Assembly (NCBI GenBank): GCA_963969345.1 | Contig: OZ017766.1 | Span: 7,750,001 to 7,814,000 of the forward strand | Direction: 5' to 3' | DNA: 64,000 bases | Source of the DNA: Turbatrix aceti | Taxonomy: Eukaryota > Nematoda > Chromadorea > Rhabditida > Panagrolaimidae | Part shown: positions 11,701 through 22,185 of the stretch, in pieces | Layout of the letters: each line of letters begins with the position of its first letter | Position numbering within the stretch: position 1 is the first letter of the stretch | Position numbers and translations under genes: made by a program | The notes under the pieces: generated by a model | Databases searched by the model: none | What the model saw: the letters and a program-made list of their open reading frames with translations, nothing else | Told to the model about the DNA's origin: nothing

Positions 11701-14700
11701 TACATATGTTTTAGAAAAATTTGATGGTTTTTTACGCCCAAATTTTAATTTTTTTCAACTTTTTTTTTTATCAATTTTGGAAAAATTAGCTATTTTTTAC
11801 ATTTTACGGTCAATTTTCGGATACATTCTGGACCTAAAAAATCCAAGCGGCATCGTTTAAAAAAACATGGATCGACTTGACACGATCCAAAAATAAATAT
11901 TTACTGGCATTCGCTTATTTTTTAACAACATTGTCAAAATTGAAAAATTTTACTGTTGTTTACCCCAAAAATCAGTTTTTTTTTATGTTTTTTTGTATCA
12001 AATGAAAGATTTTACATTTTTTAAAACAGAAAAAGCCAAAAAAGTGCTAACCAAAATTTTTGAATACCCCAATTTTACTCACCATCATCTCCGAATCCAG
12101 GACCCCCAATTGGGTGTTGCTCGTCGTAAGCAAAAAGATATCCAGTGCCAACATAGGTGTAATGCAGTCCCAGACGATCGCAGATATGCGCCAGAGCCAC
12201 TGGACCGTAAAGGTTGTCACGGAGATTCTCAAAAGCCTTATCGGGTCCTCCTTCGAGGTACTCAATTGTTTTGATGCCTCCGCCATGGGTTCGTCCGGTG
12301 CAGCAGAGCACGTGGGTTACGCGAAGTTTGTTGAGCTCAGCGGCCACCTGGAAATACAGGTAAATCATTCTCAAAAAAAAAAAGAATGTATATTTATGCA
12401 AAAACATTCCAGAAAAAAACCGTAAAAGCCCAAATGCGCAGTTTTGTCATTTTCACTTTGTTATGAGTTTCCTCCTTGCCATTCGTAAGTTTAGATTTTT
12501 TTTGAGGGGGGGTTTGGATTTTTGTAGGATTCTGACTTTTTTTTCAGAAGTGACAGTCATCGCGTTCGCAGTGCCTCTCTGGATCGCACTCGCGTGCACG
12601 CGAGTCAAGACTGTCAAAAGCGATACATCGACGTCGACGATGGGAAAGAAGAACGTGCGTACGCCGACTCGTATCGGCGATCCGAATCAAGTTTCGCTCG
12701 ACATCACCCAGGAAGACACCGAGGAGACACAGGATGTCACCAATCCTATATCCATCAACGCGGGCATTGTACCGCATATCTCACCGTATCCCTACGAGTT
12801 GCTCAAAATTGGACGATTATTACCCCGAAAAAAGAAGATTGCTAAAAAGGTTTTTTTTTGACCTCCAAAAAAATTTTTCAACCTCGGAAAAAAATTTTTC
12901 AACACCCAAAAAAAATTTAGAACACACAAAAAATAGTAGTTTAATAAAAATTTATGATCCAAAAAAATTTTGAACCCCCAAAAACCATTTTTGAATCACA
13001 AAAAATAAATTAAACCAAAAAAATTTTTTTAGCTTCCTAAAAAATTGTAAACCCAAAAAAATTTTGTGTTTCAAAAAAATTCTATTTCTAACCCCCGGAA
13101 AAAAATTTTGAATCCTCAAAAAAAAATTATAACTCCAAAAAAATTTTTTGAACTTTCAAAAACATTTTTAACCCGAAACAAAATTTTTGCACGTCCGTAA
13201 AAAAATTTTGACACTGGCAAAAAAAAATTTTTAAACCAAAAAAAAATTTTTGAATCAAAAAAAATTTTTAAACCTTTCTAAAAATTGTTTTCAGAAGGAT
13301 AATAAATCCCCAAAACCCGCCACCCCTGGTGCAGTTAACCCGTCACCAGGAAAGGAACGCTCAGAAAAAGAAAACCTGAGACCAGCTGGAAAATCAGCCG
13401 GAAATACGATCAAATCAACCCATATGATACCACCGACTGACGCGCCACAGTCACTTATTCCGGAGCAACCGGTGGAAAAACCCTCAGAACGACCCAATTT
13501 CAGCGACGCTACGCAGCCCACAGAATCCTGCAAGACAACTATGGTCACCGCGATTGCCAAATCCTGCCAGGGACCTGTTGTTCACGGTGAAAATCGCGCG
13601 TAAAATATTATATGTACTATACAAACTCACTTCTTCGTCGGAATGAACTCCTACTCGAGTCTGTGTGATGACAAATGGGATTCCAGCTGCGGTCAAAAGT
13701 TTTTGGAACTGTTGACCGACCCAACCGTTTCCGCCGACGATGGCGACAGACATTTTGACGGGGATGTGGGGCTGCAGGGCAGAAGCGACGACGCGGCGAA
13801 GGCCTTCGTCGAAGGTTGTCGTCGGTTTCCAGCCGAGTTCGCGTTCGGCTTTTCCGATGTCGATGAGATAGCGCATGTCATTGTATGGACGGTCAGGGAT
13901 GGAGACAAATTCGACGGGAGAAGGTTCGCGGCCGAGTTGTTTGTCAACTTCGGCTTGGACTGCGTGCGCGAGTTCGAGGACTGAAAATTTGGAAATTATA
14001 ATGGAATACATATTAGTTTTTTATTGTTCCCAAATAACATCTTTTTTTTCAAATTTTATTTGAAGATTCGAACGAACGCACACGTTTTTATATTTTTGGC
14101 CGTGTTCACGAACGAAAATGAATAAAAAAGCTTTTTTTGATCGATAGTCAAAAATTTTTGTTGATATACTGTAATTTTTTACTGACAAACGTGCATTTTT
14201 TATATTATGTTCGAAAAATCAAACGAACGCGAACATTTTTTACCTTTTTTTGATTAAAAATGTATTTTTTAGCAATTTTTTTTCTAAAATCAGAAATGAT
14301 CAAAAAATTTGTCATCTTTCATATAAGACGATGACAACAAAAATTTTTTTTATGAGCTTTTTTTTTGCGCTTATTTTCAGCGTTTACGTTATTACACCGT
14401 AAAATACCTCAAAAAAGCATATTCCATCGAAGTTGCCCCGAAACTCGGATACATTTTCCATGATGCGTAATTCTGGCAAATTTACTTTTCAGACATGTTC
14501 GAGACGCTTAATTGCCTAAAATCTCTTTTTTTCTGATAACCTGAGTCGCGAACGACCTGTCGACGCTTCTTCTCTTTTTATTCGATAATTTTGAACACCT
14601 AGTCCAAACATGAACGTAAATGTTGCGTTTTTATTCAATCTGGTACACGGTGGCAGTTTGACTTAAATAAACGGTTTTTTCGCATTATTACTTTTTTTAT

Positions 14701-17700
14701 TACTTTTTTCGTGAAAACGCTTTTTATTCTCAATCAACATAAAAACAATAACAAAAACAACAACAAAGTAACGAAAAAAAGACGGTAGAGGAATAGGGGG
14801 ATCACCCTGACGCAGTAACAAAACTTGGCTACTGCGCCACCCCGACGCAGTAGTAGCAAAGTTTGGCCATTGCGCCAGCCCAACGCAGTAGCAAAGTTTG
14901 GCCATTGCGTCAAAGAAGAAAGGGAAGCACAAGACGCAAAAGCACAGGCCCGCCGCAATAACGTAACTTGGCTATTGCGTCGAGATGGGGGTTGAAAAAA
15001 TTTACACGACGAATACAATTACAAAAAGTGATACTGTATCCGTTGAAGAGCATTGTCCAAGAAAAATGATAAAAAATATCCAGAAACAAATCAAAAAAGG
15101 ATGAGATTAGAGAAACAATTACGGCGACGATGTTAGCTATTCTGGAGACGCTTTTGATTAACTTGGGTCGATTTCCACGAGCAGCGAAGAAGGTAGCCAT
15201 CCGAGTAAGCCGAATCCTGAAAAATAACACGAAATAAACGCCATAAAAAGAAAACAGACAAAAAAACCGATCAGAAAAAACTCATGTAACTCTACGAAAA
15301 ATTGGACAAACGAACAACGTTGTAGTGTGGATTGTTTGTCCGACTTTTCGTGGCAGGGCAATCAAAGATAACTGTTCTGACTTTCTTGATTACATGAGTT
15401 TTTTCTGATCGTTTTTTGAGTTTTTTTGTCTGTTTTCTTCTTCTGGCGTTTATTTCGTGTTATTTTTCAGGATTCGGCTTACTCGGATGGCTACCCTCTT
15501 CGCTGCTCGTGGAAATCGACCCAAGTTAATCAAAAGCGTCTCCAGAATAGCTAACATCGTCGCCGTAATTGTTTCTCTAATCTCATCCTTTTTTAATTTG
15601 TTTCTGGATATTTTTTTATCATTTTTCTTGGACAATGCTCTTCAACGGATACAGTATCACTTTTTGTAATTGTATTCGTCGTGTAAATTTTTTCAACCCC
15701 CATCTCGACGCAATAGCCAAGTTACGTTATTGCGGCGGGCCTGTGCTTTGCGTATTGTGCTTCCCTTTCTTCTTTGACGCAATGGCCAAACTTTGCTACT
15801 GCGTTGGGCTGGCGCAATGGCCAAACTTTGCTACTACTGCGTCGGGGTGGCGCAGTAGCCAAGTTTTGTTACTGCGTCAGGGTGATCCCCCTATTCCTCT
15901 ACCGTCTTTTTTCCGTTACTTTGTTGTTGTTTTTGTTATTATTTTTATGTTGATTGAGAATAAAACGCATCATAAAAAAATCATGGACGCAATGTGCAAA
16001 AAAATTGTAAAAATAGTTTCACAGTACAATGAAATGACAAAATTATTATAAATCAAAAATATTGCGCCTGATCACTATATTTATAAACGCTGATCGCAGT
16101 TTGAACGAAAAATACACTAAAAGAGTCATTGCAGAATTTTCCTGTGGTGTTTTCAGAAAAAGCAGTAATAGCAAGTTTTGGCTTCTGGGCCTAACTCCGG
16201 ATGCTTTTTGTTGTAAAAACGTAAAAAATGAGCTACTGTGATGTCTACTTTGAGTTTTCGAAAAACGTTAAAAAAACAGGCTGTTAAAAAAAATTTTTGT
16301 TGTCATCGTCTCATATTTTTGGTTTAGTGACACTACTCCGAAAAATTCCTCTCCGATTTTTTCCTCTCCGATTTTTTCCCAAGTTTTCCAACTCCGATTT
16401 TTTCACATTTTTGCATTTACTCCGATTTTTTCCCCCAATCCCGATTTTTTCACACTTTAATAAAAATACGAATTAGGGGGTTTTCCTGCGCGCTGAAGCT
16501 AACAGTGGCGTTGCCTAAGGCTACTGATCACTGTATCACGGGATATTATCACTTTCAGTTTTTTTGGGTTTGGCCTGTGTAAAATCACACTATTTGTAAT
16601 GCACTAAAAAAACTGTTCAGCAGCATTCTAAAACTTTTTCCAATCCTCTGAATTCCGAATGGGACTTACACCAACGCATAATTTCACCCAACAAAAGAAT
16701 TTTGAAAACCACGATATAAACAACCCCCTGATTTCTGCAAAATTCAATTTTCGTTCTAAGAAACTTCCTACTTGAAATGCATTAAAAATTAATATGCAGG
16801 ACTTTTTGAGTTTTTTACGGATATAAATACCAGATTAGTGGTAGGAAAAACAGTCAACAAGTCAGTTGGAATCATATTGTCTACGATGAAGTTCTTCCTC
16901 GTCCTCACTCTTCTCCTCGTCCTTTTCACGTCCGGTGTTGTTGGGATACAGATGCCGCCAGGATGGTTAACCTCAGTTCCTTGTTCACATGAAATTAACC
17001 CTGGTATTTTTGGTCATCGTTGCAGTCGCATTTACAGTGCTGGTAGATACTGATTTTTGACCCCAAACTTATTTGAAACAGTTGGTGGTGAAGCTTAATA
17101 AAATGCAAGCAGAAAGTGAAATTTTGAATAAAGAGGAGAGGGGGTAAACACTAGGGTTCCCCCCCCCGTTTACATTGCGGCGGGGGGGGGGGCTACGGGG
17201 AGGAGATCTTCACGGGGAGTAGAACGGGGAATTTCACGGGGAGCATATTTAAAAAAAAAACAAAATTGACTAAAATAGGCAATTTACAGGGTTTTTAGTG
17301 AGAACTTATACGGGGAGAGTGTTCCGCTCTGGCCAAAATCGACTCTCGACTCTGACTCAGAGTCGAGAGTCGAGAGTCGAAAGAGTCGACTCTTTCGACT
17401 CCGACTCATAGAATCGACTCTTTGACTCCAAGTCAAAATAGGTTCACAGAAAATGCATCAATAAAAGCCTAAAACTGCGTGCTTTCATCGTTAACGACTT
17501 TTTATTTTACAAAATCAAAAATTTGGCACCAAAAATGGCTATAAAAATGTATTTTTTTCAAAAAAATTTCATCAAAGAGTCGACTCCAAAGAGTCAAATG
17601 GTCATTTTGTAAAAATCGACTCTCGACTCTGACTCTCGACTCTCAGAGTCAGAGTCAGAGTCAAAGAGTCGACTCTGAGTCGGAGTCAGCGGAACACTGC

Positions 17701-18983
17701 TCCCAGCGGGAAATTCCCCGGGGAGCCCGCGAGGAACGGGGGGGGGGGAACGGGGACCCTAGTAAACACTACACCCAAAAAAACTGAACAGTGATCAGTA
17801 GCCTTAGGCAACGCCACTGTTAGCTTCAGCGCGCAGGAAAACCCCCTAATTCGTATTTTTTTTTAAATATTTTTTTGTTTCAAAAATCAAAATGTTCGAA
17901 AAAAATTGTCGTTTTTGATAAATATTTTTTTATCAAAAATGTTCGAAAAATTTTTTATTCACGGTGTTCGATTTTGCTGAAAAAATCTAAAATTTTTATT
18001 CATTCGTGTAAAAAAAACAAAAAAAATAGAAGTCAATTTTTGTTCGTTTTTTCTATTTTGAAAATTTATCTTTGTTTGCAAATAAACACGAACAAAAAGT
18101 TCAGAAAAATTTCTTCGCGAACGAACACGAACAAAAAAACACAAATTGCTCGCGAACAAATTCGAATGTTCGCCCATCCTTGCTAAAAGTGTAAAAAATC
18201 AGTAAACAAACCGTTTTTCTCGTAGTAAGTACCCAAGTTGTAGGTTTCCCCAACAACGCCTCGTTCAGCAGCGAGTCGAATTCCATCGGCAGCATCGTCC
18301 ACAAACAACCAAGATCGAAGCTGTTTACCTGTTCCCTGAACAGTAAATTTCCCCTTCTGTCTGGCAACGTCGATAAAACGAGGGACAAGTTTGACATCCC
18401 ACTGATTGGGACCGTAAATATTGTTGATACGCAGCAGCGTCAGTGGCAAATCATAGGTTTGCTGGAAAAAGTGCGCAAAAGCCTCCGCGGCAGCTTTTGT
18501 TGCCGCATAGGGGTTTCCCGGATACAAAAGCGCTCCTTCGTCTTTTGCAATTTCGTCGGAATCGAGTCCAGAATCACCGTAGACTTCGTCCGTGCTAATG
18601 TGGACGAATTTTCGGATTCTACCGTAATGAATGACGGTTTCGAGAAAGGAAATGTAAGAGACAACGTTGTTTTCGATGGCTTCGACGGGTTGTTCGTAGC
18701 ACCGGGTGGAAGTGCAGTCGGCAGCGAAGTGGATGATTACGTCGATGCTGTAGCGTTCGAGGACGTCGAGTACAACATCTCGATTTCGAATATCCGCGAG
18801 GACACATTCGTAGCGAGGAGAATTTCGGACTTCGGCAGAAACGTAGTTGACATCCGAGTTGAGAATCAACTTGTCGAGATTGACGATTTTGGTTTCAGGC
18901 CACGCAGCGTGGGCGAAGTTGACAAAGTTGGAACCGATGAAGCCGCAGCCTCCGGTGACGAGAACGCTCACGGGAGCTGGCAT
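8746..18983 (-). CDS. rml-2: bifunctional dTDP-glucose 4,6-dehydratase / 4-keto-sugar epimerase-reductase (RHM/RML-2 type)
   Basis: Five exons in gene order: 18983-18212, 13980-13631, 12347-12083, 11316-11151, 9097-8746; phases fit and give 634 aa. The N-terminal half is an extended short-chain dehydrogenase: NAD-binding TGGCGFIGSNF, HISTDEVYGD, and catalytic Tyr-x-x-x-Lys in YPGNPYAATK. The C-terminal half is a second Rossmann enzyme: GGNGWVGQQF, CCTGRTHGGG, YVGTGYLFAYDE, and Tyr-x-x-x-Lys in NSYSVVKGF. This order is that of plant RHM-type enzymes; the nematode homologue acts in dTDP-rhamnose synthesis. The start is the ATG at 18983, placed 32 nt after an acceptor at 19016. Intron 1 (4.2 kb) hosts three mobile elements; intron 2 hosts an opposite-strand gene. 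Exon 1 is duplicated at 30391-31162. Reaction of the C-terminal half is inferred from the family. Confidence 0.92.
9098..11150. other. rml-2 intron 4
   Basis: A 2-kb A/T-rich intron between exons ending at 11151 and starting at 9097. It contains a CAT repeat near 9308-9329, a GGCGTC repeat near 10467-10489 and long A/T runs. Open frames of 60-80 codons here are A/T-biased and have no coding character that I can see. Confidence 0.7.
11317..12082. other. rml-2 intron 3
   Basis: A/T-homopolymer-rich intron with a GT donor at 12082 and a TTTCAG acceptor at 11317 on the minus strand. No gene or element recognised. Confidence 0.7.
12463..13603 (+). CDS. unrecognised short membrane-anchored or secreted protein nested in rml-2 intron 2
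   Basis: Three exons, 12463-12484, 12548-12849 and 13295-13603, have good donors (GTAAGT, GTTTTT) and TTTCAG acceptors, and join in frame to give 210 aa. The N-terminus is hydrophobic (MSFLLAI, then VTVIAFAVPLWIALAC), so it is a signal peptide or a single membrane anchor. The rest is polar and low in cysteine, rich in Pro, Lys, Ser and Thr (NPISINAGIVPHISPYPYEL; KPATPGAVNPSPGKERSEK), probably disordered. Exons are much richer in G/C than the flanking intron, which supports coding. It lies wholly inside intron 2 of rml-2 on the opposite strand; its stop is 27 bp from rml-2 exon 2, so transcripts may overlap. I do not recognise a family. Confidence 0.68.
14325..16311. mobile_element. fold-back (long inverted repeat) transposon 1
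   Basis: The ends are inverted copies of about 27 bp (AGACGATGACAACAAAAATT and onward). They are flanked by CATAT at 14320-14324 and 16312-16316, present once at the empty site in the duplicate locus near 28422. Inside, two arms of roughly 565 bp (about 14727-15290 and 15393-15964) are reverse complements separated by about 100 bp. Each arm contains short tandem repeats of the type GCAGTAGCAAAGTTTGGCCA. The arms carry one mirrored open frame of about 100 codons with no recognised domain. No transposase is visible, so it is probably non-autonomous. The superfamily is not assigned. Confidence 0.85.
16822..16829 (+). promoter_or_regulatory. TATA box of the secreted-peptide gene
   Basis: TATAAATA lies 64 bp upstream of the ATG at 16886, a suitable distance for a short 5'UTR. 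It is repeated at the same place in the second copy (near 28926). Confidence 0.6.
16886..17053 (+). CDS. small secreted peptide precursor, copy 1
   Basis: An intronless frame of 55 aa. It opens with a strong signal peptide (MKFFLVLTLLLVLFTSGVVG), followed by a mature part of about 35 residues (IQMPPGWLTSVPCSHEINPG, then IFGHRCSRIYSAGRY) with two cysteines that could form one disulphide. A TATA box lies upstream and AATAAA at 17097-17102, so it has the parts of a self-contained gene. It sits inside an inverted-repeat element in intron 1 of rml-2 on the opposite strand. No known family comes to mind; an antimicrobial or signalling peptide is possible but unproven. Confidence 0.66.
   Translation: MKFFLVLTLLLVLFTSGVVGIQMPPGWLTSVPCSHEINPGIFGHRCSRIYSAGRY
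17097..17102 (+). terminator. polyadenylation signal of peptide gene
   Basis: AATAAA is 43 bp after the peptide stop codon and is repeated in copy 2. Confidence 0.5.
17153..17762. mobile_element. hAT-like MITE (outer of nested pair), copy 1
   Basis: The ends are AGGGTTCCCC and GGGGACCCTAG, flanked by TAAACACT on both sides (17145-17152 and 17763-17770). An 8-bp target duplication and these termini fit hAT-type elements. It has G-rich tracts near both ends and no coding capacity. A second MITE is inserted within it. Confidence 0.65.
17318..17699. mobile_element. hAT-like MITE (inner), copy 1, left end damaged
   Basis: Bounded by AGTGTTCCGCT and AGCGGAACACTG, with dense GAGTC/GACTC repeats just inside both ends. 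The left target duplication and first base are missing compared with copy 2, where a deletion of roughly 70 bp explains the difference. Confidence 0.65.
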
Positions 18984-19015
18984 TTTTGGTTTTAGTTTTG
19001 GTTTCGGTTTTTTTT

Positions 19016-19021
19016 CTGAAA
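19016..19021 (-). promoter_or_regulatory. splice acceptor ahead of rml-2 start (possible trans-splice site)
   Basis: TTTCAG on the minus strand, 32 nt upstream of the rml-2 ATG. In nematodes such acceptors close to the start often receive a spliced leader; an ordinary 5'UTR intron is equally possible. Confidence 0.45.
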
Positions 19022-19474
19022 CATTGAAAATAAATATTTTTATCAAAACAAAACGGAGCAAAAAAATCCACGTCACCAACACCGCGAGTGCGAGTGCGAG
19101 TGCGCGTGGCGGTGATGATGGGTGATGGTTCAGGGTTCTTTTCGGAAAGAAAACAGTTAGTTAGTTAGTTACCTGATGTGTTCTTATGTAAAAGAAACGG
19201 GACGTGGGTCAAGGCTCAGCCAGCCACGCACAAGAACGCTGATGTGAGCGATAACATCGATCGCCGGAAAAATATAATATGTAGAATTGACCGGGTTCTT
19301 GTTGTATCTATTTTTCTAAACAATTCAATTTGTTTGACGCAATGCAGAACGCTAGCTAACAAAATAAATCAGCTGAACCAGCATAAGCTGGTAACACGTT
19401 GCTGGAAAAAACAGCATGTACATAGCGCTTACATAGCGCTTGCGTTATTTTTGTCGGAAAACTGTTCAACTGAC

Positions 19475-19511
19475 GTTCATCTAAAAATCAAAAAAAGCTC
19501 TTTAGATGAAC
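19475..19511. other. conserved 11-bp hairpin downstream of S genes
   Basis: GTTCATCTAAA pairs perfectly with TTTAGATGAAC across a 15-nt A-rich loop. The stem is kept in each S-X(-G) copy I compared (for example near 31650, 39579 and 43389), though duplication alone explains that. Confidence 0.4.
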
Positions 19512-19963
19512 AACGTTTGTTAACAAAATATATATTATACAATTCTCAACGGGCCGGGCAGATGTTTTCAAAGGTCAGAGTCGTACAAATCGACAATGTA
19601 AAATTTTTTTTTGCAAATTTATAAATCAGGATTTTTTTTCTAAAACTTATTTTTCGAAATTTGGGATAAATCAGGATTTTTTTTCTAAAATTATTTAAAT
19701 TTTCAGGCCGAAGACGAGCTGGTCGCGGCTTCGGCCTACTAAAATCATAATATTTTGATTTCTAACAATTTATTGCTTTGACAATTTTTTTCTTTTCTTA
19801 TTGATTAAATCATCAACAACAACATAAAACATAAAACATCAAAACATTCTTATATAATAGCTTTTCACACGGGGAAAAAAATTGTCAGGGAACAAACTTC
19901 GTAGAAAACAAACGTAAATGGTCAAAATAAATTCATATTTTGACCTAAAAGCAAAAAACTTAC

Positions 19964-20334
19964 GGAAGGACCACCTGATCCGGAAAAAACGGCACGACAT
20001 TGCACGCAGACTTCGTATTTCATCGGCGGGTTATTTTTCGATTCTTCCTCACAGCCGTTTGCATCGTAGCAGAACTTTTCGTAACCATTGTAGGTTCTGT
20101 TGGAGAAAAGACAGGTAAATAGCCTTTACGCTGCAGCTCCAAATACGATTTGACATCCTTGTTGGTGAAATCCACTCGGTGAACGTCTCTGATGACTTTG
20201 GGTGGCGTGTCAAGACACACAATGTCTGCTTTCGCTGTCAAAAGCAAGAAATCCACAAAAAGAAGACATAAAAAGCAAAAAAAACACCGTATAAACTGCT
20301 TTCCGCACGAGATCCCGCATTGCGTGCGCTGCAT
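19964..20334 (-). CDS. S1: secreted cysteine-rich protein, family not recognised
   Basis: Start ATG at 20334. The signal peptide core is CFLCLLFVDFLLLTAKA, followed by DIVCLDTPPKVIRDVH. I infer exon 1 to 20147, a 50-nt intron (donor GTATTT, acceptor TCCAACAG) and exon 2 at 20096-19964. That keeps frame into a Cys-rich tail (TYNGYEKFCYDANGCEEES and KYEVCVQCRAVFSG). Read without the intron, the frame instead ends early in a Cys-free tail. A GTAAGT donor follows at 19963; the final exon is not clear. S1 differs from S2 by one base in an A run near the start, changing the first residues. It is transcribed away from X1 from a shared 112-bp interval. Function unknown. Confidence 0.5.
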
Positions 20335-20446
20335 TCAACGCGCGCTTTTTTTGTTCGGCAAACCGTCGTTCTTTTTTGTCAATATTGTTCGATATTGATT
20401 TGCTTTGTTTTTAGTTATTTATCACTTTGATATTCCAGATTTCTGC
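20335..20446. promoter_or_regulatory. divergent S/X intergenic promoter region
   Basis: About 112 bp separate the start codons of S1 (minus) and X1 (plus), so both promoters must lie here or overlap the genes. An acceptor-like TATTCCAG lies at 20431-20438, just before the X1 ATG, and may be a trans-splice site. The same arrangement recurs in every S-X unit. Confidence 0.5.
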
Positions 20447-21784
20447 ATGTCAAGTCTCGTTTCTTCCCTCCAGCACGTCAAGGATGCGATCGCCGACCTT
20501 CAATGTAGGTTTTTTCTTCAATTTTAACTTGAATCTGGGTTGCTAAGAGGGGATTCCCTGGGAGATTCCTCGATAAAATTTAAGAAAATATGTGTTTGCT
20601 TTTGTTATATAGTTTGCCTCGGGGCGACAAATGCATCTTTATGGTTAAAATTAGGTTATATTTAATTTGAATGTTTGTCAATACATAAAAAAACATAATT
20701 TTGATGTGATTTTTTATTTTTAGCATCTTGGTTAAAAATTTGATCAAAAAAGATGCGGGAGATTTTATAAACGTGGCTTGAATTTACGAATCTGTTTTAG
20801 GCCGAACTGCAAACGTAAACCCGGATTCTGATCTTTATGTTACGTTAATTGAGGAGACGCTGACTATGATCAAACGACGAAAACTGCTGGAAACGTACAA
20901 CACGGAACGAGTGGCTCAGGTGGACGAAGTGAACGCCGACATCGATGCGAGACTGAAAAAGCTGGAGGGCGAGAGGATGGAGCGTCTCGCCAATATTGAA
21001 CACGACTACGAAGACAAAATCAGGGAACTGCCTGAATTGCCCTGCGCCATTGAACGTGAATTTAGCACCAGGGTCGGAACCGGGAAATTGGTGGCTCGAT
21101 ACATGAAAAAGTACGCTGACGATTTTAAAGCGGTTACGGAAGAGAAAATTTTTTTCCACGCAGCTGCTTGCTCAAATTGGAGGAAGTATGTTTTAACAGA
21201 ATTTGATGGTAAAATCGACGAATTGAACAATGATTTATGGAAACGAGCCAACCTTCCAAACGACACCAAATATCCACTGACACTTGCCGACGTCGATCGC
21301 ATTATTCACTTGCCGAGTTACAATGAATATATTCTTGTCGTCTTGGACACATCGCTCCGAGTCATCCTGACGAATGCCGGGTACAGTAAAGAACAGCCAT
21401 ACTTTTTTCTTGTGGTTTACGACTCCATTACCCATAAATTTGCTCCTATTTCCTGGATAAACAAAAACGTGAGTTAAAAACTTGAAACTTTATAAATGAT
21501 TTTTTCCGATTTTTTAGGACAAATATTTTTGCAAAAAGTGTTTCCGTTATGAAACGTTTCCGCTTTCCTGCCAGGGCCAGTGGTGGTGCCCGATCTGTCT
21601 GCGCACAGGAGACGACTTCAAGTGCTCCAAGCCATCTTCCGAATCAAAGTTCCAAATCTGTCCAAAATGCAATGCTCACTGCCACACCGACGATTGCTTC
21701 CAGGCTCATCAAAAAATCTGTCCTTGTCCCGTTTCTGGTCTGCATGACGACATCGTGGAGCTCATCAAAAGTATTGTTGATTAA
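20447..21784 (+). CDS. X1: coiled-coil protein with C-terminal Cys/His zinc-binding region
   Basis: Exons 20447-20504, 20801-21468 and 21518-21784 join in phase to 330 aa. The N-terminus is MSSLVSSLQHVKDAIADLQ. Residues about 35-95 form a charged coiled coil (KRRKLLETYNTERVAQVDEV onward). A middle domain of about 120 residues (PNDTKYPLTLADVDRIIHLP; VVLDTSLRVILTNAGY) is well conserved among copies. The last exon has CxxC pairs and a Cys/His cluster (FCKKCFRY, CPICLRTGDDFKC, CPKCNAHCHTDDCFQAHQ) likely to bind two or more zinc ions. No transmembrane segment or signal peptide. Compared with other copies it lacks four residues (TEEL) in the coil. I do not recognise the family; the zinc part is RING-like only in a loose sense. 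Confidence 0.8.
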
Positions 21785-22185
21785 TTTGATTTTTTGAAAA
21801 CTTCTTATTTATACTGTTTGCTGTGAATTTTTTGATCCGTTTGGGATGACGTTGTTGTCAATGAATGCCGCGTACATGATTTTTGACGTTAGTTGAAAAA
21901 ACTTTGATGCCTAAAACCGGAAAAGATACGCTGACGTGAACTGTTTTGAATATAAATAAACGAGAAAAGAGTAAAAAATTATCCGTTATCAAAAGATATA
22001 AAAACTGCCGCTACAAAAACACCTGGCCGAACAGAATGGTTTTTAGCGCATTTTGGTTTTTGCACATGGAAGGGGAACATTATTATGTAAGGCCACTGCC
22101 GTTCAATTACGAAAAAAAGGCTATAATGTATTTACTTTCCTCACCTGGCTAAAAGTGTCAGTCATCATTTTCGCTTTACAAAAAA

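Larger units (their letters stand above)
16462..17860. mobile_element. terminal-inverted-repeat element carrying a secreted-peptide gene, copy 1
   Basis: Perfect 73-bp inverted repeats lie at 16462-16534 and 17788-17860 (outer ends AAAAATACGAATTAGGGGGT). Between them are a compact peptide gene (16886-17053) and a nested pair of smaller inverted-repeat elements (17153-17762). No transposase frame was found. A second copy lies at 28566-30036 because the surrounding region was duplicated. The target duplication is unclear because both flanks are A/T rich. Confidence 0.8.

Noticed and set aside
14910..15669. Mirrored open frames of up to 106 codons in the arms of fold-back element 1
   Set aside because: They are the two strands of the same inverted repeat, have no recognised domain and differ in length between arms.
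17340..17690. Regular GAGTC/GACTC repeats resembling a CRISPR-like array
   Set aside because: Units are 5-14 bp, palindromic and without spacers; they are the ends of a MITE in a eukaryotic genome.
18459..18995. 178-codon plus-strand frame opposite rml-2 exon 1
   Set aside because: Antisense shadow of a well-supported dehydratase exon.
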